The translations under genes were made by a program, and so were the position numbers. Shown piece by piece: positions 53,205 to 62,431 of a DNA stretch of 63,728 nucleotides. Every line of letters begins with the position of its first letter. Positions within the stretch are counted from its first letter, which is position 1. The DNA lies in NCBI GenBank assembly GCA_017469785.1, contig JAFUFU010000014.1, forward strand, positions 1 to 63,728, in the 5' to 3' direction. Below the pieces are notes generated by a model that worked only from the letters and a program-made list of their open reading frames with translations, made no database searches and was not told the origin of the DNA. The stretch comes from Treponema sp. (GTDB lineage Bacteria > Spirochaetota > Spirochaetia > Treponematales > Treponemataceae).

Positions 53205-54572
53205 ATGTCCGAGAAAATTCCCTATAAAATTTATCTTTCTGAATCGGAACTTCCAAAAGAGTGGTACAATGTGCGGGCCGACATGAAAAACAAGCCGGCT
53301 CCGCTTTTGAATCCTGCCACAGGTAAGCCCTGCACGGCCGAAGAACTTTCCCATGTTTTCTGCGATGAGCTTGTAAAGCAGGAACTTGACGACAAAAACG
53401 CCTATATTACAATTCCTGATGAAATCCGGGATTTTTACAAGATGTATCGACCAGCCCCTCTCGTGCGCGCCTATTGCCTTGAGAAAAAACTTGGTACCCC
53501 TGCAAAAATCTATTACAAATTTGAAGGCAACAATACCAGTGGAAGTCACAAGCTGAATTCCGCAATCGCTCAGGCTTATTATGCCAAAAAACAGGGGCTT
53601 CGTGGCGTTACCACAGAAACTGGTGCTGGCCAGTGGGGAACAGCCCTTTCAATGGCTTGCTCGTATTTTGATTTGGATTGTCAGGTCTATATGGTCAAAG
53701 TTTCCTACGAGCAAAAGCCTTTCCGTCGTGAAGTAATCCGTACTTACGGAGCAAAAATCACACCTTCCCCCAGCGACACCACCGAAGTCGGCCGAAAAAT
53801 CTTAGCGGAATTCCCGGGAACAGGCGGAAGCCTGGGATGTGCAATTTCAGAGGCCGTGGAAGCCGCCACGAAGCAGGATGGCTACCGTTACGTTCTTGGA
53901 AGCGTCTTGAATCAGGTTCTTCTTCACCAGACCGTGATTGGGCTTGAGACGATGACTGCAATGGACAAGTACGGAATAAAACCGGATGTAATCATCGGAT
54001 GCGCCGGTGGCGGTTCTAATCTTGGCGGATTGATTTCCCCCTTCATGGGGCGCAAACTCCGTGGCGAAGCTGACTATGAATTCATCGCTGTCGAGCCTGC
54101 AAGCTGTCCTTCACTGACCCGCGGAAAATATTTATACGACTTCTGCGACACGGGGCATGTCTGCCCGCTTTCAAAAATGTACACTCTTGGCTCTGAATTC
54201 ATGCCTTCTCCCAACCACGCAGGCGGTCTTCGCTATCACGGCATGAGCTCAGTTCTATCTCAGCTTTATGATGACAAGCTCATGGAAGCCCGCTCTGTTG
54301 AACAGACGGCCGTTTTTGCCGCTGCCCAGCAGTTTGCCCGGGTTGAGGGAATCCTTCCTGCTCCTGAGTCAAGCCATGCTATTAAGGTTGCAATCGATGA
54401 AGCCCTTAAATGCAAGGAAAGTGGCGAGGAAAAGACCATTCTTTTTGGCCTTACAGGAACCGGCTACTTCGATATGTACGCTTACAAGGCCTTCAACGAC
54501 GGCACCATGAGCGACTACATTCCGACCGACGATGAAATCGCCGCTTCACTTGCAAAAACACCGAAGTTTTAA
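53205..54572 (+). CDS. Tryptophan synthase beta chain-like protein (TrpB2)
   Basis: This 455-residue PLP enzyme belongs to the long TrpB2 form, with GNNTSGSHKLNSAIAQ (PLP lysine), ETGAGQWGTALS, CAGGGSNLGG and HAGGLRYHG. TrpB2 proteins make tryptophan from serine and indole without needing TrpA. No other trp gene is nearby, so indole salvage is likely. I chose the second ATG at 53205 for its seven-base distance from AGGAG; the ATG at 53199 overlaps that site. A terminator follows. Confidence 0.9.
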   Translation: MSEKIPYKIYLSESELPKEWYNVRADMKNKPAPLLNPATGKPCTAEELSHVFCDELVKQELDDKNAYITIPDEIRDFYKMYRPAPLVRAYCLEKKLGTPAKIYYKFEGNNTSGSHKLNSAIAQAYYAKKQGLRGVTTETGAGQWGTALSMACSYFDLDCQVYMVKVSYEQKPFRREVIRTYGAKITPSPSDTTEVGRKILAEFPGTGGSLGCAISEAVEAATKQDGYRYVLGSVLNQVLLHQTVIGLETMTAMDKYGIKPDVIIGCAGGGSNLGGLISPFMGRKLRGEADYEFIAVEPASCPSLTRGKYLYDFCDTGHVCPLSKMYTLGSEFMPSPNHAGGLRYHGMSSVLSQLYDDKLMEARSVEQTAVFAAAQQFARVEGILPAPESSHAIKVAIDEALKCKESGEEKTILFGLTGTGYFDMYAYKAFNDGTMSDYIPTDDEIAASLAKTPKF

Positions 54573-54580
54573 TCGGATTT

Positions 54581-54614
54581 AAGCCGTGCCTGAAAAGGCG
54601 CGGTTTTCTTTTTT
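54581..54614 (+). terminator. Terminator after trpB2
   Basis: The stem GCCGTGCCT/AGGCGCGGT (one G-U) with a GAAA loop is followed by TTTTCTTTTTT. It lies in the narrow gap between convergent genes and could serve only the plus strand. Confidence 0.88.
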
Positions 54615-55701
54615 AAAGATTTTTTCCGCTGCCGAGCAGAATCCCGATGGGGCGGAGATATGAAATGTTTTCGCAGAAGATTTTGATAATAACCATGAGC
54701 GGGACTGCGAGAATAAGACCCAAAAATCCCCAGAGCCAACCCCAGAGGGACAAACTTACCAAAATTACAAAAGGAGAAATCCCAAGATTCTCGCCTTCAA
54801 TACGAGGTTCGATTATATTTCCCAGCAGAATGTTGATGAAAAGGACTGCAATGGCAATAAAAATGATTGGAAAGGGATTTGGATAGCATTGCATGAATGC
54901 GAACAGAGTAGTGATTACCCAGGAAATAATCGAGCCGAAGGTCGGGACAAAATTCAGTACAAAGGCCAGAAATCCCCATACAAGTGGGAAATCGATTCTG
55001 GTAATAAGGCAGCACAAAAAAACAAGAATTCCCGTTACAAGGGAGATGAAAAATTTTATCGAGATATAATGTGTGGTATCGGTTGCGATTCTGTTCATTA
55101 TGTCGTGAATCTTTGAACTGTTCTGGCTTGAAAAAGACTTGTAGATTTTTTCCTTTGTGAATTTCATTTCAAGAAGAAGAAAAATCGAGAGTAGCAGAAT
55201 AAGAAACGAAGATTTCATGAAAGAAATAAAGAAATTGGTGAAGTTGACTGCAAAATTTTTCAGAATGGGAAGAATATTCAGCTGCGAGCTTATGTTTTCA
55301 AAAAGACTCTGCTCCTTGTTGAAGTCAAAGAAAAAAGCGAGTAGGCCGGAATCAGAATTTGCCGCAAAACTGTCTTGAAGCGCGCTGTAGACTGTCTTGA
55401 AACGCTCCTCATATCGAGGATAGGAATTGACAATGGACATTACGCTGGAAGACAGTATGTTTCCGATTCCAAAAAAAATAACGATAAAAATAGCGTAGAC
55501 TATGATGATTCCCAAAAGCCAGGGAATCTTGAAGCGTTTGTTCAGTTTTTTTATGAAAGGATAGAAAACAGACGCAAGAAGGACCGAAAGCACAACAGGC
55601 TTAAAGAAACTTTCCAATACTTTGAGCATCGTTCCAGCCAGAATTACGCTCATAAAGATGAGAAAGTAGAAAATCCCTTTAAGAAACCTGTTGTTTTCCA
55701 T
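54613..55701 (-). CDS. AI-2E (PerM/YdiK) family membrane protein
   Basis: This 362-residue protein has about eight membrane spans arranged as two clusters with a longer cytoplasmic part, and the C-terminal family motif FVLNFVPTFGSIISWV and LGISPFVILVSLSLWGWLWGFLGLILAVPLMVIIK. The family includes exporters and Na/H antiporters of uncertain substrate. It starts three bases after the serS stop codon, so it is co-transcribed with serS. Confidence 0.88.
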   Translation of the reverse strand: MENNRFLKGIFYFLIFMSVILAGTMLKVLESFFKPVVLSVLLASVFYPFIKKLNKRFKIPWLLGIIIVYAIFIVIFFGIGNILSSSVMSIVNSYPRYEERFKTVYSALQDSFAANSDSGLLAFFFDFNKEQSLFENISSQLNILPILKNFAVNFTNFFISFMKSSFLILLLSIFLLLEMKFTKEKIYKSFSSQNSSKIHDIMNRIATDTTHYISIKFFISLVTGILVFLCCLITRIDFPLVWGFLAFVLNFVPTFGSIISWVITTLFAFMQCYPNPFPIIFIAIAVLFINILLGNIIEPRIEGENLGISPFVILVSLSLWGWLWGFLGLILAVPLMVIIKIFCENISYLRPIGILLGSGKNL

Positions 55702-55704
55702 GCC

Positions 55705-57033
55705 TTATTTTTTTGTCGCGTGATAGACAGGATCTTTTTTCTGCTCTTTTGGAAGAATCTTGTCGAATCCGCAGTAGGGAACCAGAACTTCCGGAATTGA
55801 GACCGAGCCGTCAGCGTTCTGATAGTTCTCAAGGATTGCGAGCATTGCCCGGCCCACGGCAATTGCAGTTCCGTTGAGCATGTGAACATACTTGTTCTTT
55901 CCGTCATCGTCGTGATATTTGACGTTGAGGCGGCGAGCCTGATAATCGGTACAGTTTGAGGTTGATGTGACTTCGCCGTAGTCGCCTTCCGGGTGAGTCT
56001 CGTTTGCCCGGCCCGGCATCCATGCTTCCAAGTCCCATTTGCGGTAAGCGGGAGCGCCCAAGTCGCCGGTACAGGTGTCAACAACATGGAAAGGAAGACC
56101 AAGCCCTGTGAAGATTTCTTCTTCGATAAGGCGGAGCTTCTCGTGGATTTTGTCGCTTTCCTCTGGCAGAGAGTAAACGAACATCTCAACCTTGTCGAAC
56201 TGATGGACGCGGTAAAGTCCCTTTGAGAACTGACCGGCTCCTCCTGCCTCCCGTCGGAAACAGTGAGAAAGACCACAGTAGAAGAGCGGAAGGGCTGATT
56301 TGTCTAAGATTTCTCCTGAGTGGAAGCCGCCCAAAGTGATTTCCGCAGTGGCTACCAAACAAGTTCCTTCTTCTTCGATACAGTAAACATTAGATTCGTT
56401 TCCGCGGGGATTAAAGCCGATGCCCTGCAAGATTTCCTGCTTTGCCACGTCCGGCGTGATAAAGTGTGTGAATCCGTGCTTTCGCAAGATGTTGAGGGCA
56501 TACATAATCAAAGCCTGCTCAAGGAAGACGGCTTCGTTTTTAAGATAGTAGAATTTAGGGCCTGAAACCTTGGTTCCCCGCTCAAAATCAATGATGTCCA
56601 GATCTTCGCCCAGCTGAACATGGTCTTTTGGCTGGAAGTCGAACTTTCGCGGAGTTCCGACCTTTTTGACCTCAAGATTCTCTGTGTCCAGCTTTCCGAT
56701 TGGTGTGTCAGGGTGGTGCATGTTCGGAATCTGGCGTCCGGCTTCGTCAAGTTTTGCCTCAACTTCGGCAAGCTCTTTTTCGGCAGCGGCAACATCGTCC
56801 TTAATCTTTTTGCCTTCTTCGATGTATTTTGCCCGCGTCTCTGCGTCCAGCTTCTGCTTCATTGAGGCAGCGTTTTCGTTTCTTTTCTGCTGCAATGCCT
56901 GCAGTTTTGTGGTGAGGGCGGTGCGCTCGTCAAAGAGTTTTACAACCAAATCTGCGTCAGCGACCATGTTTCGGTCGCTTATATTCTTTTTTACTTCGTC
57001 AAGATGTTCTTTAATGAATCGATAATCTAGCAT
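55705..57033 (-). CDS. serS: Seryl-tRNA synthetase
   Basis: This 442-residue class-II synthetase begins MLDYRFIKEHLDEVKKN and has the helical tRNA-binding arm (about 30-100), motif 2 FRREAGGAGQFSKGLYRVHQFDKVEMF and motif 3 GRAMLAILENYQNADGSV. I chose the ATG at 57033 with GAGG upstream; the frame continues a further 17 codons without homology. It follows the XRE regulator by 20 bases. Confidence 0.96.
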   Translation of the reverse strand: MLDYRFIKEHLDEVKKNISDRNMVADADLVVKLFDERTALTTKLQALQQKRNENAASMKQKLDAETRAKYIEEGKKIKDDVAAAEKELAEVEAKLDEAGRQIPNMHHPDTPIGKLDTENLEVKKVGTPRKFDFQPKDHVQLGEDLDIIDFERGTKVSGPKFYYLKNEAVFLEQALIMYALNILRKHGFTHFITPDVAKQEILQGIGFNPRGNESNVYCIEEEGTCLVATAEITLGGFHSGEILDKSALPLFYCGLSHCFRREAGGAGQFSKGLYRVHQFDKVEMFVYSLPEESDKIHEKLRLIEEEIFTGLGLPFHVVDTCTGDLGAPAYRKWDLEAWMPGRANETHPEGDYGEVTSTSNCTDYQARRLNVKYHDDDGKNKYVHMLNGTAIAVGRAMLAILENYQNADGSVSIPEVLVPYCGFDKILPKEQKKDPVYHATKK

Positions 57034-57053
57034 TTGAAAATTCCTCTTGCTTT

Positions 57054-57416
57054 CTATTCTATTGATTTTTGAGCCGTCTCGCAACTGGAAAATTGACTTG
57101 CGGGAAATCGCTTCGCCGTCTCCGCGAAAAGCCCGTCAACCTGTGATTTCAGTTCTTGTAGCGCCGCTGAAAACTCTGCGTTCTTTTCTTCTATAAGATT
57201 GGGTTTTTCCAGCTGTTTGAAAAACATGTAAGGCTCGACTCCCAGCTTTTGGGCGATTATGTCGATTGTCTCGGGCTTGGGGAATTTGTGCCTGCTCTCG
57301 ATTTCCGTGATGTATGTTCCGCCGTAGCCTATCAGTTCCGAAAGTTTCTCCTGTGACAGACCCTTTGCTTTTCGGTAGTGCTTTAAATTCTCTCTGAAAA
57401 TCTGTCTGACACTCAT
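57054..57416 (-). CDS. XRE-family transcriptional regulator
   Basis: This 120-residue protein has an N-terminal helix-turn-helix (FRENLKHYRKAKGLSQEKLSELIGYGGTYITEIESRHKFPKPETIDIIAQKLGVEP pattern) and a coiled-coil tail, probably for dimerisation. Its own start codon is enclosed by a perfect inverted repeat (57412-57450), suggesting self-regulation. serS and the AI-2E gene follow on the same strand, so they may share this control. Confidence 0.92.
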   Translation of the reverse strand: MSVRQIFRENLKHYRKAKGLSQEKLSELIGYGGTYITEIESRHKFPKPETIDIIAQKLGVEPYMFFKQLEKPNLIEEKNAEFSAALQELKSQVDGLFAETAKRFPASQFSSCETAQKSIE

Positions 57417-57450
57417 GATGAATAAAATAATACATTAAAAAAATCATGAG
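57412..57450. promoter_or_regulatory. Inverted repeat at the XRE gene start
   Basis: CTCATGAT (57412-57419) and ATCATGAG (57443-57450) form a perfect inverted repeat with 23 AT-rich bases between. It spans the start codon of the XRE gene and its AT-rich upstream region, an arrangement expected of an autoregulatory operator. Confidence 0.6.
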
Positions 57451-57499
57451 AATTATAGTCGAATCGCCTAGAAAATATTAAAATATCTTTAAAACAAAT

Positions 57500-57527
57500 T
57501 TGACTTCTAGGGTTTTTGGACTATAAT
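57500..57527 (+). promoter_or_regulatory. Strong promoter of the envelope-protein cluster
   Basis: TTGACT and a perfect TATAAT are separated by 16 bases. The leader of about 52 bases carries AGGAGG before the ATG at 57586. No other clear promoter or terminator was seen until the window end. Confidence 0.85.
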
Positions 57528-57585
57528 ATACTTGGCGATTGAACAAGGATGTACCCTTTCATACCGAGGAGTCAGGAGGATGCGG

Positions 57586-58683
57586 ATGCACAAGGTTTGC
57601 TTGTTTTTTATTTTTTCGTTTCTTTTAATATTTGTTTCCTGCGAGACTACGCGGGAATATGTCAAAACCACGAAACAATTGTATGAGAATGACGCGCTTG
57701 TGCACGAAGAGTACACCGTCTTTGAGAATGGAGCCGCCGTTGAGCATGTCGCGAAGTCCTATCATGATTTCTCAGATAAATTTTTCGTCCTTTATTCGGA
57801 TGAAGCAAAAAAGTTGCAGTATTCGATTTCTGAAAAAAGTGAAAAGAAGCCGGGACTAGGATATGATGAGGTTGAGTTTTCCCTGATTGAAACCTATCTG
57901 AATGAGAAATCAAAGCAGCTCAAGACGACGGTTCTCGGTAAAAAGAACATGCGGATGGTTAACGGAAAATTCGTGTATTTTAAGAATGACTCTGGAAAGA
58001 CTGTGCGGTCAACGGGAGATTTGTTTCCTTCTGATTTTGAAAAGGCCTTTGATGAGATAACGGCCTACATTGAGGAGCATTACAATGATTTTGACGATGC
58101 GGACAACAAGATCGTCGCCTCATCAGAAAACCGCGTGGAATCTGAGAAAATCACCGTCAGAAGTGTCCCGAACAAGCCTTATATCCTGTATCAGTTTGCG
58201 GGGAAGCCTTTCGTGATTGCGGGGGCGACGGCATGGAATCTCTTAAAATGCGCAGGATATGCGTGTATCAATTTTATAGGCGGTTACAATGCCGCGACCG
58301 GAAATGTTGATGGCTTGATTTGGATGATACCGAGCTGGAGTGCTTCTAAAGAAAAAGCCGCCGAGGCAAGGGAAGCGAACAAGGTGACGGTTTATCCGGA
58401 ATACCATATACCGTTTACGAACAATCATATAACCGTAGAAAAATATAATCAGGATATAAGCGCGGTTTCGCTTGCGGATGAGGACGCGGAGATTATCACT
58501 CCGATTGAGGTGCATGAATTTGACACCTCAATGTCGGTTGAACGCTCTGCGGCTGCTGATGCCGCTTCTACCGCCGCGCTGGCAGGCCTCATCGGAACTG
58601 CCGTGACGATTCCAGTCTCTGGTTTGTCGTGGGTCGGCGGGGCTGCCGTCGGTGTCTATGGCGAGGTCATGGCTAATAAGTAA
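57586..58683 (+). CDS. Lipoprotein of unknown function (cluster gene 1)
   Basis: This 365-residue protein has a lipoprotein signal (MHKVCLFFIFSFLLIFVSC, Cys at 19). The mature part is charged and mixed, then a hydrophobic stretch near 212-250 (PFVIAGATAWNLLKCAGYACINFIGG) and a C-terminal Gly/Ala-rich segment (AALAGLIGTAVTIPVSG) that could insert in a membrane. I recognise no family. I chose the second ATG, since the first directly abuts AGGAGG. It heads a seven-gene run on the plus strand. Confidence 0.82.
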   Translation: MHKVCLFFIFSFLLIFVSCETTREYVKTTKQLYENDALVHEEYTVFENGAAVEHVAKSYHDFSDKFFVLYSDEAKKLQYSISEKSEKKPGLGYDEVEFSLIETYLNEKSKQLKTTVLGKKNMRMVNGKFVYFKNDSGKTVRSTGDLFPSDFEKAFDEITAYIEEHYNDFDDADNKIVASSENRVESEKITVRSVPNKPYILYQFAGKPFVIAGATAWNLLKCAGYACINFIGGYNAATGNVDGLIWMIPSWSASKEKAAEAREANKVTVYPEYHIPFTNNHITVEKYNQDISAVSLADEDAEIITPIEVHEFDTSMSVERSAAADAASTAALAGLIGTAVTIPVSGLSWVGGAAVGVYGEVMANK

Positions 58684-58735
58684 AAATCTCTGTCTTGTTA
58701 AGGCGGAGTAAAAATATAATTTCTGGAGGAATCTT

Positions 58736-59338
58736 ATGAAAAGAATTATCGGTGCGGCTCTTGCTGCGATGTTGGCTGTCTTTATGACGGGATGTGGAAG
58801 CACGGATGGTGCTACAAAAGGTGATGCTCGTAAAACAGCTGTATACAATCAAAATGAGGAATTAAACAGACCTCATTGGATTGGTGCACAGTTTTCAACT
58901 GGCATGAATAAAAATAATTATTATTGGGGCGGAGCCGTCGATGAAAAAGGATGGTTTACATCGGGTGAGGCAAAATATGCTGATATAAAGGCATCAACAA
59001 GTGCCGCCGATTTGGATGGAAAGTCTCAGATTGCTACCCATGTAAAACAGGATATCGTAACTACTGCGAAAGAAGTTGCGGCGAATGAAGGTGCCGATGG
59101 CGAGACACAAAAGGATTTGGATAATTTTGTAGGTTCTGTGGCTTCTGTAAAAATCTCTGGTATAATGCGTGTGGATCGCTGGATTTCATCGGATGGGACT
59201 GTATATGTCTTGATGTTCGTACCTGAAAGTGAAATAAAAAAAGCGACTCCATCTGATAGTCCTTTTGCAAAGAAAGTCATGGAGAAATATCTTGGAAAAC
59301 TTGATAAAGAATCTGAATCTGCTCCTGTGTCTGAGTAA
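58736..59338 (+). CDS. LPP20-like lipoprotein (cluster gene 2)
   Basis: This 200-residue lipoprotein (lipobox FMTGC, Cys20) has the layout of LPP20 family proteins: PHWIGAQF near the start, a GEAKYADIKASTSAADLDGKSQI helix, and the end SGIMRVDRWISSDGTVYVLMFVP. It shares this layout with the next gene, so the two are paralogues. GGAGG precedes the ATG. The Asp/Lys-rich middle (NEGADGETQKDLDNFVGS) is missing in the shorter copy. Confidence 0.82.
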   Translation: MKRIIGAALAAMLAVFMTGCGSTDGATKGDARKTAVYNQNEELNRPHWIGAQFSTGMNKNNYYWGGAVDEKGWFTSGEAKYADIKASTSAADLDGKSQIATHVKQDIVTTAKEVAANEGADGETQKDLDNFVGSVASVKISGIMRVDRWISSDGTVYVLMFVPESEIKKATPSDSPFAKKVMEKYLGKLDKESESAPVSE

Positions 59339-59341
59339 ATC

Positions 59342-59740
59342 ATGAAACAATTTCTTGCGTCATTTCTTTGTGTTTTTCTTCTCGTGAGTTGTGAGTCTGC
59401 TCCTTCTGTCGCCGTTCAAAGATATCGTGATGACGGCCTTCCCGCATGGGTCGGGCAGTCATTCACGAATCCGAACGATTATTGGGCGGGGTTCAATGAC
59501 GAGACGGGGTATTACTCGTATGGAGAAGCGCAGTACGGAGACAGAGCAAGTTCCACCGCTGCCGCAGAACTTGACGCAAAAATTAGGCTTGTGGAATTCA
59601 TCTCTTCTGAAAAAAAACGGCGGATGAATGGCACGAGTATAAACGGAGTTTTGCGAGTAGACCGTTTTATTGCGGAGAATGGAACGGTCTATGTCCTTGT
59701 ATTTGTCTCAAAAAAGAATGCGGACAAAGCATTTCGGTGA
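59342..59740 (+). CDS. LPP20-like lipoprotein, short paralogue (cluster gene 3)
   Basis: This 132-residue lipoprotein (lipobox LLVSC, Cys17) repeats the motifs of the preceding protein: PAWVGQSF, YSYGEAQYGDRASSTAAAELDAKI and NGVLRVDRFIAENGTVYVLVFV. It begins three bases after the previous stop without a good ribosome-binding site, so translation is probably coupled. A tandem pair of long and short copies suggests hetero-assembly of a ring or shell, which is inference. Confidence 0.82.
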   Translation: MKQFLASFLCVFLLVSCESAPSVAVQRYRDDGLPAWVGQSFTNPNDYWAGFNDETGYYSYGEAQYGDRASSTAAAELDAKIRLVEFISSEKKRRMNGTSINGVLRVDRFIAENGTVYVLVFVSKKNADKAFR

Positions 59741-59779
59741 GCGGATATCGAAAAATCATGGTCATAACAGGAGGTAAGA

Positions 59780-61462
59780 ATGCACAGATATAAGCCAGCG
59801 GTTTTGTTTTCCCTGTTTTTTTTATTCGCGTCGTTCGGTGTTTTTTCTGAGTCGTTCATCAAGGTTTCGGCAAATGTTTCTAGCGCAAGCGTTTATATAG
59901 ATGGTACTTATCGAGGTTACGCGCCTGTAAGGGTTCAAGTCTCCCCCGGCAATCATAGCGTTCGCGTTGAAAAGAGCGGCTATGACACATATTCTGGGTC
60001 TGTTTATGTCGCGGATGGCTACGAACAGTCAGTCTCGATTACGCTTGCCGCATCAACGGGGACGCTCGTCGTAAAGGCGGTTATCGGCAGCAGGACGATG
60101 CGCGGGGCAAGCGTCTATTTGGACGGACTGTACAAGGGAACGACTCCGCTGACGATTCGGGACGTAAAGCCCGGGCTTCATTATGTCCGTGTCTCAAAAA
60201 CCGGCTATGATGATATAAGTGATTCAGTGAGCATTGTGGCGGGCTATGAAAAGACTCTGACCGCCACATTCGTTGGCGCCGATTTGACGGTGTATGCAAA
60301 TGTAAGCGGGGCGAGCGTCTATGTTGATTCTGAATATGAGGGAACAACTCCAATAACAGTAAGAGACCTTGAAGTCGGCTCTCATACCGTTAAGGTCATA
60401 AAAAAACATTACTCGCAGTACAGTGTCAGCAAGAATTTGGAGGCTGGATATGCCTATACTGTGAATGCTGATTTGGAAAAAATATCAGGATATCTCAACA
60501 CGACCGTTCTTCCCTCCGATGCGACTCTATATTGCGATGGCGAGGTCATTTCAAAATATAATGAAGAAATTGATGAGGGCACTTATACGATAAAAGCCCA
60601 TGCCTTCGGATATGACGATAAAACAGCGACCGTCACGATAGCCAGAAATAAAACATCATCTCTTTCTATAACAATGGAAAAAGCTGATTTTGAGATAAAA
60701 TCTTTTAAGGCAGATACGGCGGAAATTAATCCTAAGAATTCAAAACGCTTGAATTCGGTGCGGTTCAGCATGTCCGTGACGGCTCCAGAGCAGGGAACTC
60801 TTGAAATCTCGGATGTAAAAGGTGAAGTCGTTGCCTCATGGGATGTTACCTTCACTACATGGGACAGCTCCATTACATGGGATGGAAAGAAAAACGGCAT
60901 TCCTGTTGCAGAAGGTCAGTATGTAGCCACATTAAAAGTGAGCGGATTCATGCGCATTGCGAGCGTTACTGTTGATTATTCAATAAAGAATTATGAGCAG
61001 CGGGCAAGAAGCAAGGGATTTTTCTTTGACATCGGAAATCTGAATGGTCCCTTCTATGACGGTTTTACCGTCGGCATGAGCGGATTCTATGGCAAAAAGC
61101 ATTTTTATGGCGGAATCGCGGCTGATTTCTTTATGACGAAAATGACGGGGGACTATGAGAATGATGTCATAAAGGGAATTTATTTCATTGATGGGGAGAT
61201 TCTGGGGGGAGCTAGTTTCAACTGGCATCTTTTGCGGCCATATACGCATGTCGGACTTGGATATTATTATTGCATGACAGATGCAAAATCAGATTACAAG
61301 AAGGTTGACGGGGTAAGCGGTCTTTCAATGAGCTGGACAGCGGGGGCAGATATCGTTTTTGATCACTTTGTAATCGGCGGCTACTACAAGCTTAGAAAAT
61401 TAAGCGGGTCTGGATATACAGATACTTTCGGAGTCAGTTTTGGCTGGGCATTTGATAAATAA
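59780..61462 (+). CDS. PEGA-repeat protein with barrel-like C-terminus (cluster gene 4)
   Basis: This 560-residue protein has a signal peptide, then four PEGA-type repeats (VSSASVYIDGTYRGYAPVRVQVSPGNHSV and similar, up to about residue 310), a FlgD/Ig-like domain (about 312-405, SITWDGKKNGIPVAEGQYVATL) and a C-terminal region of alternating beta-strands (about 412-560) ending in FGVSFGWAFDK with a terminal aromatic pattern like an outer-membrane barrel. The PEGA domains probably bind surface-layer or peptidoglycan-like material. AGGAGG precedes the ATG. Confidence 0.85.
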   Translation: MHRYKPAVLFSLFFLFASFGVFSESFIKVSANVSSASVYIDGTYRGYAPVRVQVSPGNHSVRVEKSGYDTYSGSVYVADGYEQSVSITLAASTGTLVVKAVIGSRTMRGASVYLDGLYKGTTPLTIRDVKPGLHYVRVSKTGYDDISDSVSIVAGYEKTLTATFVGADLTVYANVSGASVYVDSEYEGTTPITVRDLEVGSHTVKVIKKHYSQYSVSKNLEAGYAYTVNADLEKISGYLNTTVLPSDATLYCDGEVISKYNEEIDEGTYTIKAHAFGYDDKTATVTIARNKTSSLSITMEKADFEIKSFKADTAEINPKNSKRLNSVRFSMSVTAPEQGTLEISDVKGEVVASWDVTFTTWDSSITWDGKKNGIPVAEGQYVATLKVSGFMRIASVTVDYSIKNYEQRARSKGFFFDIGNLNGPFYDGFTVGMSGFYGKKHFYGGIAADFFMTKMTGDYENDVIKGIYFIDGEILGGASFNWHLLRPYTHVGLGYYYCMTDAKSDYKKVDGVSGLSMSWTAGADIVFDHFVIGGYYKLRKLSGSGYTDTFGVSFGWAFDK

Positions 61463-61476
61463 CATGGGAGGTGTGT

Positions 61477-62421
61477 ATGAAATCCTTTGCAATGAAAAAT
61501 AAGCCTTGTATTTTTGTTCTTTTTATTGTTCTTTCTATATTGCTTGGCAGTTGCGCGGATAAGCTCAATGAGGACAAGCCGGAGGAGACAAAAAAACTCG
61601 CCGAAGCCATCGGATTTTCCTATCCCTTAAAAAAGGGTGGTGGCTCATATTCCGGAGGTTCTCCTTCTGGCTCGAGTGGAAAGTCTTTTTCAGTGGGCGA
61701 TTTTCATTCGGGCGACATCTCTGATTATACGGAAGCATATCTGTCCTATGGCAAATCTGTGTCGTACAGTTATACCATAAAATCTGGCTATATCATGTAT
61801 ATACAATACCATGACTCAAGAAGTTCTGACTATTCGTCTATTTGCTCTGATAATGGAAATAGAGCTGCTACGGCAAGTATCGTGGTGTATGACAGCTCCG
61901 GGAACGAATACGGCGAAATCGATAGCACGGGCACTTTTTTCAGCAATGGGGCGGCCGGAGGAACTTACAAGATGAAAGTGACCGCTCGTTCATACTCATA
62001 CGGCTATGTGGCAGTGCGCGTTTATCAGATGCCGACATATTCTTATGTAACTAATACAGCTTATTGTAATAGCGGTTCGGGAAACTATTCCTCTTCTTTG
62101 ACATATGCTTATCTTGGCTCATCTTCGTCTGTGAGATTCTATAAATTCTATGCGAATTTTGGGAACACTTATAGACTCCGTTTTTATGACGAGGATACGA
62201 AATCTTCTTCTTCAATCTCCTCATCTTCTTCATATTCTCCAATTGTGGATGGAATCGGGATAATATATAGCAGTGATTCTGGCGACATGCCTGTTTTCAC
62301 CGATAGCGACGAGTTTCCTGATTCATTTGTTCCTCCATCGTCAGGATACTATATTATTGCCGTCGGTAAAGCATACAGCGCAGTTGATGACGGGTATGTC
62401 GGATTTAGGTTATATAACTAG
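61477..62421 (+). CDS. Ser/Tyr/Gly-rich lipoprotein (cluster gene 5)
   Basis: This 314-residue lipoprotein (lipobox LLGSC) is rich in Ser, Tyr and Gly (GGGSYSGGSPSGSSGKS, SSSSISSSSSYSP) and has two similar beta-sandwich-like halves, possibly pre-peptidase C-terminal-like (SYVTNTAYCNSGSGNYSSSLTYAYLGSSSSVRFYKFYANFGNTYRLRFYDED pattern). The function is unknown. GGAGG precedes the ATG at 61477, 14 bases after the PEGA gene. Confidence 0.78.
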   Translation: MKSFAMKNKPCIFVLFIVLSILLGSCADKLNEDKPEETKKLAEAIGFSYPLKKGGGSYSGGSPSGSSGKSFSVGDFHSGDISDYTEAYLSYGKSVSYSYTIKSGYIMYIQYHDSRSSDYSSICSDNGNRAATASIVVYDSSGNEYGEIDSTGTFFSNGAAGGTYKMKVTARSYSYGYVAVRVYQMPTYSYVTNTAYCNSGSGNYSSSLTYAYLGSSSSVRFYKFYANFGNTYRLRFYDEDTKSSSSISSSSSYSPIVDGIGIIYSSDSGDMPVFTDSDEFPDSFVPPSSGYYIIAVGKAYSAVDDGYVGFRLYN

Positions 62422-62431
62422 GTCGTATCCC

